From NCBI GenBank assembly GCA_030550585.1, contig JAUQPB010000001.1, positions 496,001-560,000 of the forward strand: 64,000 nucleotides of DNA. The letters are read 5' to 3'. Within the stretch, counting starts at the first letter, position 1; the number at the start of each line of letters is the position of its first letter. Positions 37,393 through 47,200 of this stretch are shown in pieces. The position numbers and the translations under genes are program-made. Source of the stretch: Thermoproteota archaeon (GTDB lineage: Archaea; Thermoproteota; Thermoprotei_A; Sulfolobales; Ignisphaeraceae). The notes beneath the pieces are model-generated. The model searched no databases and was not told the origin of the DNA. It was given only the letters and a program-made list of their open reading frames with translations.

Positions 37393-37779
37393 ATGTCGAA
37401 ACCATTTTACGTAAAATTTGAGGTTCCTCCAGACATAGCTGAAAAAGCATATCAGGCACTGAAAAAAGCAAGAGAGACAGGAGGGAAAATAAGAAAGGGA
37501 ACAAATGAAGTAACAAAAGGTGTTGAGAGAGGTCTATGCAAACTAGTGCTCATAGCCGAAGATGTTGACCCACCAGAGGTTGTCGCACACCTGCCTCTGC
37601 TATGTGAAGAAAAGAAAGTTCCATACCTTTATGTACCAAGCAAAAAGAGATTAGGAGAGGCGGCAGGCATAGAGGTTGCAGCAGCTTCAGCATGTATAGT
37701 GGAGCCTGGTGAGGCAAAGGCCGAGCTAGAAGAACTTGCGTCGAAGTACCAAGAGCTTAGAGCAAAAGCTGGTAAGTAG
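37393..37779 (+). CDS. rpl7ae: Large ribosomal subunit protein L7Ae
   Basis: A 128-residue kink-turn-binding protein that serves in the ribosome, in C/D and H/ACA RNPs and in RNase P. The core [34 protein letters not shown] and [19 protein letters not shown] is complete (in pieces). In many archaea rps28e follows on the same strand; here it is inverted. Confidence 0.97.
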   Translation: MSKPFYVKFEVPPDIAEKAYQALKKARETGGKIRKGTNEVTKGVERGLCKLVLIAEDVDPPEVVAHLPLLCEEKKVPYLYVPSKKRLGEAAGIEVAAASACIVEPGEAKAELEELASKYQELRAKAGK

Positions 37780-37848
37780 CAAGCAGATACAAAACACATT
37801 AACAACTTTTTATAATAGATAAAATAATCGTTTTTACATAGAATGTAT

Positions 37849-38127
37849 TTACCTCCTTACTGTAAGCTTTCTAGCCTCTCTCTCAGTTTCTCTCAGTATG
37901 ACTATATCGCCAACCCTAACAGGCCCCCTGACATTTCTGGTTAGAATTCTGCCTTTATCCCTACCCTCAAGTACCCTAACCCTCACTTGTATAACCTCGC
38001 CTGTAACACCTGTCCTACCAATTATTTGCACAACCTCAGCTGGAAAACCTATTTTTTCAACAACATTTATCTCATACTCTTTGCTCCTATCTTCTACAAC
38101 AACATTGGGCACTTCTAACACCTTCAA
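37849..38127 (-). CDS. rps28e: Small ribosomal subunit protein S28e
   Basis: A 92-residue S28e, longer than the usual 70-80 through an N-terminal strand ([19 protein letters not shown]). The core [45 protein letters not shown] is unmistakable (in pieces). It is transcribed away from rpl24e and toward rpl7ae, which breaks the usual L7ae-S28e-L24e cotranscription. Confidence 0.94.
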   Translation of the reverse strand: MKVLEVPNVVVEDRSKEYEINVVEKIGFPAEVVQIIGRTGVTGEVIQVRVRVLEGRDKGRILTRNVRGPVRVGDIVILRETEREARKLTVRR

Positions 38128-38163
38128 GTAATGCTACTCATAGTGGCTTAATATGTTGAAGAG

Positions 38164-38175
38164 AGCTTTTAAGCT
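38164..38175. promoter_or_regulatory. Shared TATA region between rps28e and rpl24e
   Basis: AGCTTTTAAGCT is a near-symmetric TATA-like element about 37 bases from the rps28e start on one side and about 43 bases from the rpl24e start on the other. It could serve both divergent ribosomal genes. Confidence 0.4.
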
Positions 38176-38217
38176 TTACCAAAAGAAACTAGGCTATGAA
38201 AAGGTGTGGTGTTGCAA

Positions 38218-38400
38218 ATGGTCTCGAAACATGTTTGCAGCTATTGTGGAAAAAGCATAGAGCCTGGTACTGGGCTAATGTTTGTGCAAAACGATGGTAG
38301 TATAATGTGGTTCTGCTCTAGCAAATGCTATAAGAATTATCGATTGGGTAGAGATCCAAAGAAACTGCCATGGACTAGACTATACCTTGGTAGGAGATAG
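38218..38400 (+). CDS. rpl24e: Large ribosomal subunit protein L24e
   Basis: A 60-residue zinc-ribbon protein with [13 protein letters not shown] and CSSKCYKNY supplying the four cysteines. ATG 38218 is six bases after GGTG; GTG 38206 is an in-frame alternative. It converges with infB (12-base gap). No ndk gene follows, although it commonly does in archaea. Confidence 0.94.
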   Translation: MVSKHVCSYCGKSIEPGTGLMFVQNDGSIMWFCSSKCYKNYRLGRDPKKLPWTRLYLGRR

Positions 38401-38412
38401 AGGCAGCACATT

Positions 38413-40230
38413 CTACAAATTCTTTAGCAAGATCATGTATTCAGGCTCTTTAGACGCTTTAATCTTTAGAATCTCTTTGAGCACCTCAATACTATCCGGA
38501 GTTAACATAGATCTAAACTTTGTTGCCAGCAGTTTTGCGTGCTCTAATGGAACATCTGTGTATAGAACATCCCCTTCATGGATGTGACGTCCAACCATAA
38601 CATTTCCTCTAATGGATATTGCGACCTCTTGACCCATTCTAGCCTCTTTTAAAGTTTGGCCCATGTGCTGAATCTGAAGTATCTCACCAATTCTTTTTCC
38701 ATCGGCTCTCATGAGAGGGTTGCCAGGTTTTATCAGCCCCCCAACAACCTCTACTCCAACTATTGCAGGATCGCTTCTCCTAAATACAAAGCCTGGTAGG
38801 ATTTTTATCTTTCCTGGTGGTATCACCAATTCAAACTCTCTTTGTAGCTCCATCTTCTTCTCATTTTCTACCCACTGTATATACTCCTCTACGAGTCTAT
38901 ATATGATGTTGTTTGAAAACACCTTTATACCTTCTTTTTTGGCCAGTTCTTCGGCTTCTGGCAAAGGCTTTGTGTTAAAGAGTAGAATTACACCAAGGTA
39001 TTTATCTGCTTTTGCAACAAGCGATGCTTCAATAACATCTCTCTTTGTTAATGGCCCTACATCAGCTATACGAACAGGGATTCCATTTTTGGTAAGGGCA
39101 TATACTATAGCCTCTAGAGTTCCAAGCGTATCAGCTTTAATCACAACACCATTAACATCTCTTCTGAATCGCACAGCCTCAACTTCTTCTTGCACAAGTT
39201 TCTTGTAGTTCTCCACCTCATTTTCCTGTGGAACTACATAAAGCGGAGACCCGGCTAGAGCATCCTCTAGCCCAGGTGCCACTATTCTAATTCCTGCCGC
39301 TGCTGACACCAATTCCACTGTTCTAAGCTCTGTTTTGGCAACCCTTATGTCTGTTGTAGTCTTTGGCATTAGAATGGCTCTTACCCTTGTGACTATAGAT
39401 CCGTTGGCTCCAGCCAACACTATTATATCCCTTTCTTGTATAATACCATCATATAGAATAACATCTATAGCTGTTCCATATCCTGGTTGCTCCTTAACCT
39501 CAAGCACAACACCCTTTCCAGGACCCTCAGCATACAAAAGCCTGTCACCAATATACTTCTGAGCAACTCCAGCTACGACAGCCAGAAGTTCTGCAATCCC
39601 CTCGCCTGTCTTTGCTGAGACAGGAACTATTGGTACTGTTGCCAAGAAGTCTCTGATTCTCTCAAACAAATCGGCAGAGATTCCATAGTTTGATAATTGA
39701 GCAATTAATTTGTAGAGCAGATTATCTAATTTCTTAACAACTGCTTGATCCTGTTTTTTCAAGCTTATAGAAATTGGGGTGTCAGGATTTGGCTTCCAGC
39801 CGGGTATCTTATCTATTTTGTTAGCTGCTATCACAAAGGGGACTTTTCTAGATCTTAGTATTTCTATGCTTTCCAAGGTCTGGGGCATTACACCTTCATT
39901 AATATCTATCACAAGAATTGCTATGTCTGCAACACTTCCACCTCTCTTTCTGAGATTAGAGAACAATTCATGGCCTGGGGTATCAATAAACAATAAACCG
40001 GGTATAGTCAGTTTGATGGGTATGATTTTTTTGAGAGGCTCTATAACTTTTTCGATAACTGATATCGGAATATTACTGGCACCTATATGCTGTGTCATCT
40101 CACCAGCTTCTTTCTTTACAACAGCTGTACCCCTAATCTTATCTAATAGCGTTGTCTTCCCGTGGTCCACGTGTCCAAGAACAACTACTATGGGTTGCCT
40201 AAGCCTTTTTGTTGTATTCATAATTGTCAC
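38413..40230 (-). CDS. infB: Translation initiation factor IF-2 / aIF5B
   Basis: GTPase that promotes ribosomal subunit joining, 605 residues. It has G1 GHVDHGKTT, switch 2 DTPGHELF, G4 NKID with SAKTGEG for G5, followed by the barrel domains and C-terminal domain IV with GFVFRRSDPAIVGVEV. Length and absence of an N-terminal extension match archaeal aIF5B. ATG 40230 or the ATG three codons downstream; upstream is a GAGGTGA-like site on the minus strand. Divergent from rps6e. Confidence 0.97.
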   Translation of the reverse strand: MTIMNTTKRLRQPIVVVLGHVDHGKTTLLDKIRGTAVVKKEAGEMTQHIGASNIPISVIEKVIEPLKKIIPIKLTIPGLLFIDTPGHELFSNLRKRGGSVADIAILVIDINEGVMPQTLESIEILRSRKVPFVIAANKIDKIPGWKPNPDTPISISLKKQDQAVVKKLDNLLYKLIAQLSNYGISADLFERIRDFLATVPIVPVSAKTGEGIAELLAVVAGVAQKYIGDRLLYAEGPGKGVVLEVKEQPGYGTAIDVILYDGIIQERDIIVLAGANGSIVTRVRAILMPKTTTDIRVAKTELRTVELVSAAAGIRIVAPGLEDALAGSPLYVVPQENEVENYKKLVQEEVEAVRFRRDVNGVVIKADTLGTLEAIVYALTKNGIPVRIADVGPLTKRDVIEASLVAKADKYLGVILLFNTKPLPEAEELAKKEGIKVFSNNIIYRLVEEYIQWVENEKKMELQREFELVIPPGKIKILPGFVFRRSDPAIVGVEVVGGLIKPGNPLMRADGKRIGEILQIQHMGQTLKEARMGQEVAISIRGNVMVGRHIHEGDVLYTDVPLEHAKLLATKFRSMLTPDSIEVLKEILKIKASKEPEYMILLKNL

Positions 40231-40353
40231 CTCTCTTACTGGAGTAAAGGTGATTTCAGAATATAAGGTGTTATGTAAAAGATTTTCAAGATAACTTTTT
40301 AGGGTTTGTCAGATAGGATATTGTCAACTGCTGTAGTAAGGTGTTTAAGGTAG

Positions 40354-41013
40354 ATGCCAGAGTTCAAGATAGTGGTCTCCGATCCTAGAGTAAGAGAGCT
40401 GAGGATAGTGCCTGTTAAAGTTGTTGGCTCTCCCGATATCGAGTATAGCGAAAAGCATAAGGAGCAGAGAGAACTTGTTGTAGGTAAGGCAAATCCAAAG
40501 CTAATAGAATTGATAAAGCCTGAGCTAGGCGTTGCAATAATTAGAATATGGAAAAACAAGGCAAATAGAGAGAAGGTCAATATAGCGACAAAGCTAGTTG
40601 AGGATTCTTCACTTGATATTCAGACAGTGGTTGTTCCAGAGGCGCTTCTACGCGAGAAGATAGGCTCTGCAGAGGCTTTAGGAGAGATATTCCGGGCTCC
40701 AGCTTTTCAGCTAAGGGTAGGTGGTGCAGAGGCCTCTAGGCTGATTGGAATGAGGATTGGTGATAGAATAGATGGCTCGATAATAGGCCTTCCACAAATT
40801 GTTTTAGAGATTAGAGGGGGGTCAGATTTAGCAGGCTTTCCGATGAGAAAAGACATAAGCGGTGCGGTTAAAAAATATGTTCTACTAGCCTCAGGACCCG
40901 GTTTTAGACCTAAAGAAGAAGGAGAGAGAAGGAGAAAGTTAGTGAGGGGCAATACCATATCCGAGGATATTGTTCAGATAAACACAGTAGCTATTTTGAA
41001 GAGCGGAAAATAG
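40354..41013 (+). CDS. rps6e: Small ribosomal subunit protein S6e
   Basis: A 219-residue S6e-type protein. FKIVVSDP at the N-terminus and the GGSDLAGFPMRKDISGAVKKYVLLASGPGF block (in pieces), followed by GERRRKLVRGNTISEDIVQIN, identify it. A central segment of about 70 residues (around 40-110) is inserted relative to the shortest archaeal homologues. It precedes aIF2-gamma by 55 bases, a pairing common in archaea. Confidence 0.93.
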   Translation: MPEFKIVVSDPRVRELRIVPVKVVGSPDIEYSEKHKEQRELVVGKANPKLIELIKPELGVAIIRIWKNKANREKVNIATKLVEDSSLDIQTVVVPEALLREKIGSAEALGEIFRAPAFQLRVGGAEASRLIGMRIGDRIDGSIIGLPQIVLEIRGGSDLAGFPMRKDISGAVKKYVLLASGPGFRPKEEGERRRKLVRGNTISEDIVQINTVAILKSGK

Positions 41014-41068
41014 GTAACAACATTTTTATTTTGATAGGAAACCTTTCTGGCTACATAGGTGCTTTCAA

Positions 41069-42301
41069 ATGCCTGCCGTAGAAAAACCTATACCAACTAT
41101 TTCCATAGGTGTTGTGGGTCATGTTGACCATGGGAAAACCACTCTCGTGCAAGCGCTCACAGGTGTTTGGACGGCTCGGTATTCAGAAGAGCTTAAAAAG
41201 TCTATGACCATATACCTCGGCTATGCCCAAACATCCATATTCCGTTGCAACAATCTCAAACCTCCAGACTCGTACATAACATCTCCTGGTTCCTGTGGAG
41301 AAAATTCTCAGCCAGAGTATGTTAAAACAGTGTCATTTGTTGACGCCCCAGGTCACGAGATTCTCATGGCAACAATGCTTTCTGGCGCATCGCTAATGGA
41401 TGCTGCCATAGTTGTTATAGCCGCTAATGAACCTTGCCCCCAGCCGCAGACACGTGAGCATGTTAAAGCACTTGAGATTCTTGGCATAAACCAGGTTGTA
41501 ATAGCTCAAAACAAGGTTGATGTTGTTCCTAGGGAAAAGGTGTTGGAGAATTACAAACAGATAAAGCAGTTCTTAGAGAGTACACCATATTCTAATGCAC
41601 CCATAATCCCTGTGAGTGCTTTGCACAAAGCTAATATTGGAGCTATTGCAATGGCTATTGCAAAGCTCTTTAAAGAGCCTGAGAGGGTTCTTGGAAAGCC
41701 AGCTATAATGCAGATTGCTAGGAGTTTTGATGTTAACCTGCCTGGCACGCGACCGGAGATGCTTGTTGGCGGTGTTGTTGGAGGTGGGGTTATAAGGGGT
41801 GAGATTAGAGTTGGAGATGAGGTGGAGATAAAACCTGGTGTAAGAATTGAGGTAAAGGGGAAGGTCAAGTACGAACCCCTAACAACAGAGGTGGTAAGCA
41901 TTAGATATGCTGATGTGGAATCAGATTTTGCTAGACCCGGTGGGCTAGTCGCCATAGGCACAAAGCTTGATCCATCACTAACTAAAAACAATAGGCTGGC
42001 GGGGCAAGTTCTTGGACACAGTGTTCCAGACCCCGTTAACGATATTTCGATAGAGTATAGAATGCTTGACAAAATAGTTGGAGCTAGAGAGCTCGAAGCA
42101 CCTCCTCAACTTAAATCAGGAGAGAGAGTTTTGCTTATTATTGGTACAGCTAACGCTAGTGCAGTGGTTCAGAGAGTTACTAGTGATGAAATGGAGGTGA
42201 AGACAGACAATCCTGTTGTGGTGCTTGAAAAAAGTAAGGTTGCGATTCTGTCAAAGGTAAAGGGTAGATGGAGACTTATTGGCTGGGGGATTGCGAGATA
42301 G
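41069..42301 (+). CDS. eif2g: Translation initiation factor 2 subunit gamma (aIF2-gamma)
   Basis: GTPase subunit that binds initiator tRNA, 410 residues. It has GHVDHGKTTLVQALTG, DAPGHEILMATMLSGASLMD, and NKVD (G4). Domain II has GGVVGGGVIRG. In place of the usual four-cysteine zinc knuckle between switch 1 and switch 2 there are only two cysteines (in FRCNN and GSCGE), so zinc binding there is doubtful. Overlaps the PIN gene by 34 bases. Confidence 0.96.
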   Translation: MPAVEKPIPTISIGVVGHVDHGKTTLVQALTGVWTARYSEELKKSMTIYLGYAQTSIFRCNNLKPPDSYITSPGSCGENSQPEYVKTVSFVDAPGHEILMATMLSGASLMDAAIVVIAANEPCPQPQTREHVKALEILGINQVVIAQNKVDVVPREKVLENYKQIKQFLESTPYSNAPIIPVSALHKANIGAIAMAIAKLFKEPERVLGKPAIMQIARSFDVNLPGTRPEMLVGGVVGGGVIRGEIRVGDEVEIKPGVRIEVKGKVKYEPLTTEVVSIRYADVESDFARPGGLVAIGTKLDPSLTKNNRLAGQVLGHSVPDPVNDISIEYRMLDKIVGARELEAPPQLKSGERVLLIIGTANASAVVQRVTSDEMEVKTDNPVVVLEKSKVAILSKVKGRWRLIGWGIAR

Positions 42302-42699
42302 CCAAATGTGTTATTGTTTTGGATACGAGCATACTACTTTTGGTTGCAGATGGTCTAGCATCATTTGACAACATATATGATGTAGATTATGGTTGTAGGC
42401 TAGTGGTTATCAAACCTGTTCTCCAGGAGATTATAGATATTTCGAAGCGGGATCTTGGTAAAAAGAGTAGGTTGGCAAAGTGGGTTCTAGAAAACATTAT
42501 TCCAATGGTAGAGATCGAAGACTTTATCTTTGAAGGATCTGTAGATGATGCGTTAATAGCTTTTGCAAAGGATCTCCGTGATAGAGGATTCAAAGTTTTT
42601 ATAGCTTCAGCTGATAGAAAAGTAAGAGAAAAGGCTATGAAGGAGTCCATAGAGGTTATTGTCTATAGATCTTCTGAGAAGATTTTTGAAACTCTATAA
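42268..42699 (+). CDS. PIN-domain protein (Fcf1/Utp24-like, predicted ribonuclease)
   Basis: A 143-residue PIN domain. The acidic residues expected for the Mg2+ site are visible: VLDTSILL near residue 19, the conserved PVLQEI glutamate, and a C-terminal DDALIAFAKD plus ASADRKVREKA. The gene is a standard neighbour of aIF2-gamma and rpoE in crenarchaea, suggesting rRNA processing or RNA decay. ATG 42268 is inside the aIF2-gamma frame but is preceded by AAGGGTAG, and no later ATG would retain the first acidic motif. Confidence 0.85.
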   Translation: METYWLGDCEIAKCVIVLDTSILLLVADGLASFDNIYDVDYGCRLVVIKPVLQEIIDISKRDLGKKSRLAKWVLENIIPMVEIEDFIFEGSVDDALIAFAKDLRDRGFKVFIASADRKVREKAMKESIEVIVYRSSEKIFETL

Positions 42700-42738
42700 C
42701 CATAAGCTTTTAAGGTTGTTTATGTAGTAGGAAATAGC

Positions 42739-43302
42739 GTGGATAGAATTTTTGGTGAGGTCTATTTGTTTAGATTGTATAGACTGAGAGATATTGTAAG
42801 AATAGACCCATCAAAAATTAATAGGGCTATTGAAGAGGTGGCATTTGACGAGCTCAGAAAGAAGTACGAAGGGCTAAAAGATAAAAATCTTGGCATAGTT
42901 ATAGCAATAACAGATGTTAATGTAGATCCAATGGGCTATATACCTATAGGCGATGGAGCACCTTATCATAGAGTTGAATTCACTGTAGTTGCATATGTTC
43001 CTCTAGTTAGTGAGGTTGTTGAAGGGGAGGTTGCAACGGTTGGGAGAGGTGGTATAACAGTTTCTCTAGGTCCAATTGAGGGCTTTATACACATACAGCA
43101 AATAGCAGATGACGAAGTTTCATATGATGTTGCTAGAAACATTATTGTTTGCAAAAACACTAAAAGATTTGTTATGCAAGGAGATATAGTTAGAGCTAGA
43201 GTAACAAGCGTTTCTCTTGGAGCCGTTGGAAGACCGCCTAGAGTTACCATGACCATGCGTCAGCCGTATCTAGGCAAGCTTGAGTGGATTTCAAAGAAAT
43301 AG
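42739..43302 (+). CDS. rpoE1: DNA-directed RNA polymerase subunit E' (Rpo7)
   Basis: Stalk subunit of the polymerase, homologue of RPB7, 187 residues. An N-terminal tip domain (RLRDIVRIDPSKIN) is followed by an S1/OB RNA-binding domain with GRGGITVSLGPIEGFIHIQQI and GDIVRARVTSVS (in pieces). GTG 42739 starts it. The partner RpoF is not in this window, and the usual Spt4/RpoE2 neighbour is replaced by an orphan gene. Confidence 0.95.
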   Translation: MDRIFGEVYLFRLYRLRDIVRIDPSKINRAIEEVAFDELRKKYEGLKDKNLGIVIAITDVNVDPMGYIPIGDGAPYHRVEFTVVAYVPLVSEVVEGEVATVGRGGITVSLGPIEGFIHIQQIADDEVSYDVARNIIVCKNTKRFVMQGDIVRARVTSVSLGAVGRPPRVTMTMRQPYLGKLEWISKK

Positions 43303-43368
43303 TTTATATTTGATATGATGATCCTTGTAAGGGCTGACTAAAATGATGTTACCGGGGATACTGAAGCA

Positions 43369-43764
43369 ATGGTCTGGATTAGTAAAAGAGAGATAGCCTA
43401 TTATATTATTCTAAGAAAAGTTTTTAACAACAAATCGTTTAATTTGGGCGAAGCATTAGATGTTCTTTCTCTATTTGGCTCCAAGAATATTGGAAGAAAA
43501 ACATTAAAAAAACTTGTCAAAAAAGGATTTCTTGAGAAGACCGGGGCCCTAGATTATAATATAGTTGAACTTGAAAAAGCTTTCGAAAAGCTTCTGCTAG
43601 GCTATATGATACAGAGACTCTATAGAAATTTAAAGTCAAGAGGATATAAAGTTGTAATTGATTTGAAAAACAGTTCTGTTATAGTTGAATGTGACCAAAG
43701 GCTGGAAAACATCATAGCAAACTTAAGTATTGTTGGCATAGATGTGAAGTGCAAGCAGAAATAG
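43369..43764 (+). CDS. Hypothetical protein, possible winged-helix N-terminus
   Basis: I do not recognise this 131-residue protein. The first 60 residues (SKREIAYYIILRKVF, then NIGRKTLKKLVKKGFLEKTG) have the helix-turn-helix-wing rhythm of a small DNA-binding domain. The remainder has a long helix and a short alpha-beta unit with one cysteine pair. It is basic overall. It follows rpoE1 by 66 bases on the same strand where other archaea carry Spt4 and S24e, so an information-processing role is suggested only by location. Convergent with alba. Confidence 0.6.
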   Translation: MVWISKREIAYYIILRKVFNNKSFNLGEALDVLSLFGSKNIGRKTLKKLVKKGFLEKTGALDYNIVELEKAFEKLLLGYMIQRLYRNLKSRGYKVVIDLKNSSVIVECDQRLENIIANLSIVGIDVKCKQK

Positions 43765-43828
43765 CGTTGGCAATTGAGGGTACTCTAAAAAAGTTTTTAT
43801 GAAAATAATTGATAATTGTTAATCTTCT

Positions 43829-44128
43829 CTAATCCTTCTTTGTTATGACTATCTCTATTGTTGAAACTCTGCTTTGTCTACCATCGCTACCTGTTATTGT
43901 TTGGCTACCTATTGTAATGTTCTTAACTTCGATTTTTCCTGGTAGGAATCTGTTTCTAACAATTTCTATAGCGTCTACTGCTTTGCTTATTGCCCTACCT
44001 CTAGCCTTGACAACAACTTCGTTAACTCCTTGGTTTAATAGTGTCAACATTGCTAGCACATAATTCATGACAGGTTTTTTGCCAACCAATACTGTGTTTG
44101 CAGATGTGGGTGCTTGGGCTTGTGACAT
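43829..44128 (-). CDS. albA: Chromatin protein Alba
   Basis: Abundant dimeric DNA- and RNA-binding protein, about 99 residues. [24 protein letters not shown] includes the lysine pair at the position subject to acetylation in Sulfolobus. [24 protein letters not shown] and the beta hairpin [10 protein letters not shown] are conserved (all in pieces). ATG 44128 is used: GGTGG lies seven bases upstream, whereas a GTG one codon earlier is closer. Divergent from reverse gyrase across a shared AT-rich promoter region (TTATAAATTTAT near 44194-44205). Confidence 0.96.
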   Translation of the reverse strand: MSQAQAPTSANTVLVGKKPVMNYVLAMLTLLNQGVNEVVVKARGRAISKAVDAIEIVRNRFLPGKIEVKNITIGSQTITGSDGRQSRVSTIEIVITKKD

Positions 44129-44292
44129 CACTTATCCACCTTTTACTTCTAGATTCTTGTTTGTTTGTAGATAATTTTGAGACGGCTAGGGATTATAAAT
44201 TTATTTGCTACACGAGTTTTTTGCAACCCATTTGCATATAATGTATTTTACATCTGAAAACCTGGTTCTTCAGGGCTGGAAAGAGGCCAGAG

Positions 44293-47200
44293 TTGCAAGA
44301 CCAAGGCTCTCAGTTCTTTTGTATTTTTTCATGGATGAGTAGAGCTTTGGCATTGGGTATCAAGTTGCTGAGGATAGAGTATAGAAACGGACTTAACGAA
44401 ACGTGTAGATCTCTGAGTGAGAGAGATGGAGTTGTAGCTATATGTGGGAGAGATAGCAATGTTTCTTCCCAATTCAACGATCTTAAAAATGTTATGGAGA
44501 AGGAGATTGAATTCTTTAAGGAGTTCTTCAAGCAGTGCACAAAGTATGAAATGAGGTCATTTCAGGAGTACTGGAGCAAGAGGCTTCTATTTGGAGAATC
44601 CTTTGCGCTTGTAGCTCCTACAGGTGTTGGCAAATCAACTCTCTTAACTGTTTACGCCCTTTACAAGGCGTTGATGTACAATAGCAAAGTTTATATAGTT
44701 GCCCCAACGAGGGAAATAGCCAAGCAACTGTATAGAAAGATATTGGACTACATCAATAACCTTGATGAGCAAGGGTATAGCGCCAACAAAATAAGGCTAG
44801 TGCTATACGACTCAACAGCTAAAAACGTTAGCGCATTGAAGAACTCTATAATCAGCGGTGACTTCGATATACTCATAACCTCTGCAGCATTTCTTTCTAG
44901 GCACCACGAACTTATAATGGACAAGAAGATCGATGTTATTATAGCTGACGATCTAGACTCTATACTAAGAAACTCTAAAAGTGTTGACAGAATTCTTCGT
45001 CTTCTCGGATTCAACGATGAAGTAATAGAAATTGGGCTGAGGCTAGTCAAAACTAAGCAGAAGATGCTTGTAGCAAAGCTTTCTAAAAATCAGGAGGAGG
45101 CTGATAAGATTCGAAGGGATTTAGTAGAGATAGAAGCACAGCTTAGAGATAGGCTATCTAAAATCACAACCCAACTAATAGTTGCGTCAGCTACTGGAAG
45201 GTCCAGAGGGATAAAGGCTATTTTGTTAAAGGAGTTGCTAGGATTTGATGCAGGGGCTGTTTTTGAGTATCTGAGAAATGTTGATGACTTTTACATTGGT
45301 CTAGACAAAATTGAAGAGATTGTAAACATTATTAAGGTTTTTGGAAGTGGCATAATCTTCGTATCTAGCTTATACAAAAACATTGTAGATGAGATATCTA
45401 CGCTTTTAGAGAGAAATGGTATTGCATTTTCTATTGCGAAGAGCGGAAACAGAGCAGTAGACAAGTTTAGGAGAGGTGAAGTCGATGTTCTAATAGGTTC
45501 GTCGTCGTATTACGGAATACTTGTAAGAGGTCTTGACGAACCCCAGAGAATTAGATTTGCAATATTCATTGGCGTTCCACACACCATAAGAAGATTGGAG
45601 GAGGCGTTAAATAATGTGAGATTCATGTTTATACTACTCAAAGCTTTAAACAAATATGGATTAGGTGTAGAGGAGGATATTAAAAAAGTTGTAGAGATAA
45701 TCCAAGGATCTTCACCTGCTCAGCTAATTCTCTACTCAAAAATGTTAAAAGGTGTAGTAGAGCCTCAGCAAGATATTGTTGAAAGAATAAATACTTTGAG
45801 AGAGCTGAAGAAAAAACTTATCTTGTTAACAAAGGACGCTCTCGATAAACATAACTATATAGTGATAGAGAATTACGGAGTTGTTGTTCGTGATGACAAT
45901 AACCAGGTCTATGTTGTTAAGCCAGATCCCTTCACCTATATCCAGGCAAGTGGTAGAACCTCTAGGATAGTTGGGAAGACCAAGTGCTATGGCGTATCAA
46001 TTGTTTTCGAAAAATACGATGAGCTTATCAAAATTCTTGAGAAGAGGCTCAAGAAGCTCACTGTGTTTAATGGGTTTAGAGAGTATAGTAGAGAGGCTTT
46101 ACGCGAATCATATGAAAAGGTTATTCAAAGCAGAAGTGGGGATAGTCGGGATGTAGAAGGGATACAAGTTGAGAATATAAAGCCTGTTCTAATAGTTGTT
46201 GAGTCTCCAACAAAGGCAAGAACAATAGCGTCGATGTTTGGCAAGCCTGTCAAGAAGATATACGGCGATGTTATTGTCTATGAGACTGTGATTCCTATGG
46301 AGGACAAGGTATATGTGGCAATGATCATGGCAACGCTAGGCCATCTAACAGATCTTGTGGTTGATGAGGGGTTTCATGGTGTTAAGGAGATAGGGTCTAA
46401 AGACTATGCAGTCATATACGACTTTATAACAAAGTGTAGGAGTTGTGGCTCTCAACATGTGGGGATCTTTGATTCATGTCCTTATTGCGGCTCTATGGAT
46501 GTTTATACATCAGCTTCTGTATACAGTGTTTTAAGGAAGCTTGCATCAGAAGTTAGCTTAGTTTTCATAGCAACTGATCCTGATACAGAAGGCGAGAAAA
46601 TAGCATTTGACATCTACAATCTCATCTATAGTTATAACAAGAATGTGTATAGAATAGAATTTAGAGAGGTTACAAAAAACGCAATACTTACAGCTCTTCG
46701 AAACCCAAGAGAAATAGATTTGAATAGGGTTCTAGCCCAAATCACTAGGAGAGTAGCTGATAGGTGGATTGGATTCGAGATTAGCATGTATCTTCAGACA
46801 GTATTCGATAAGCCGTGGCTTGGCGCTGGCAGGGTTCAATCACCTGTGCTTCTATGGACAGTCAGCAGATATAATGAGCATAAAGCGAATCAAGGCTATT
46901 CCATCAATGTGTCAGCTCTTGACTATGGATTCAAGGTGTTTTTAGGGCCTATAACTAGGTCCGAGGCAGAGGAAATTGCTGAGAAAATTCGTAGAAATGG
47001 TATTAGGGTTATCGATGTAAAGTACGAAGAGAAGGTGTTGAACCCTCAACCACCATTCACGACAGATACCCTGCTAGCCGAAGCAAATAGATTATATGGT
47101 TTCTCGGCATCGAAGACTATGACCCTTGCCCAAAACCTATTTGAGCTAGGTCTGATAACATATCACAGAACAGATTCTACAAGAGTCTCGGCAACAGGTA

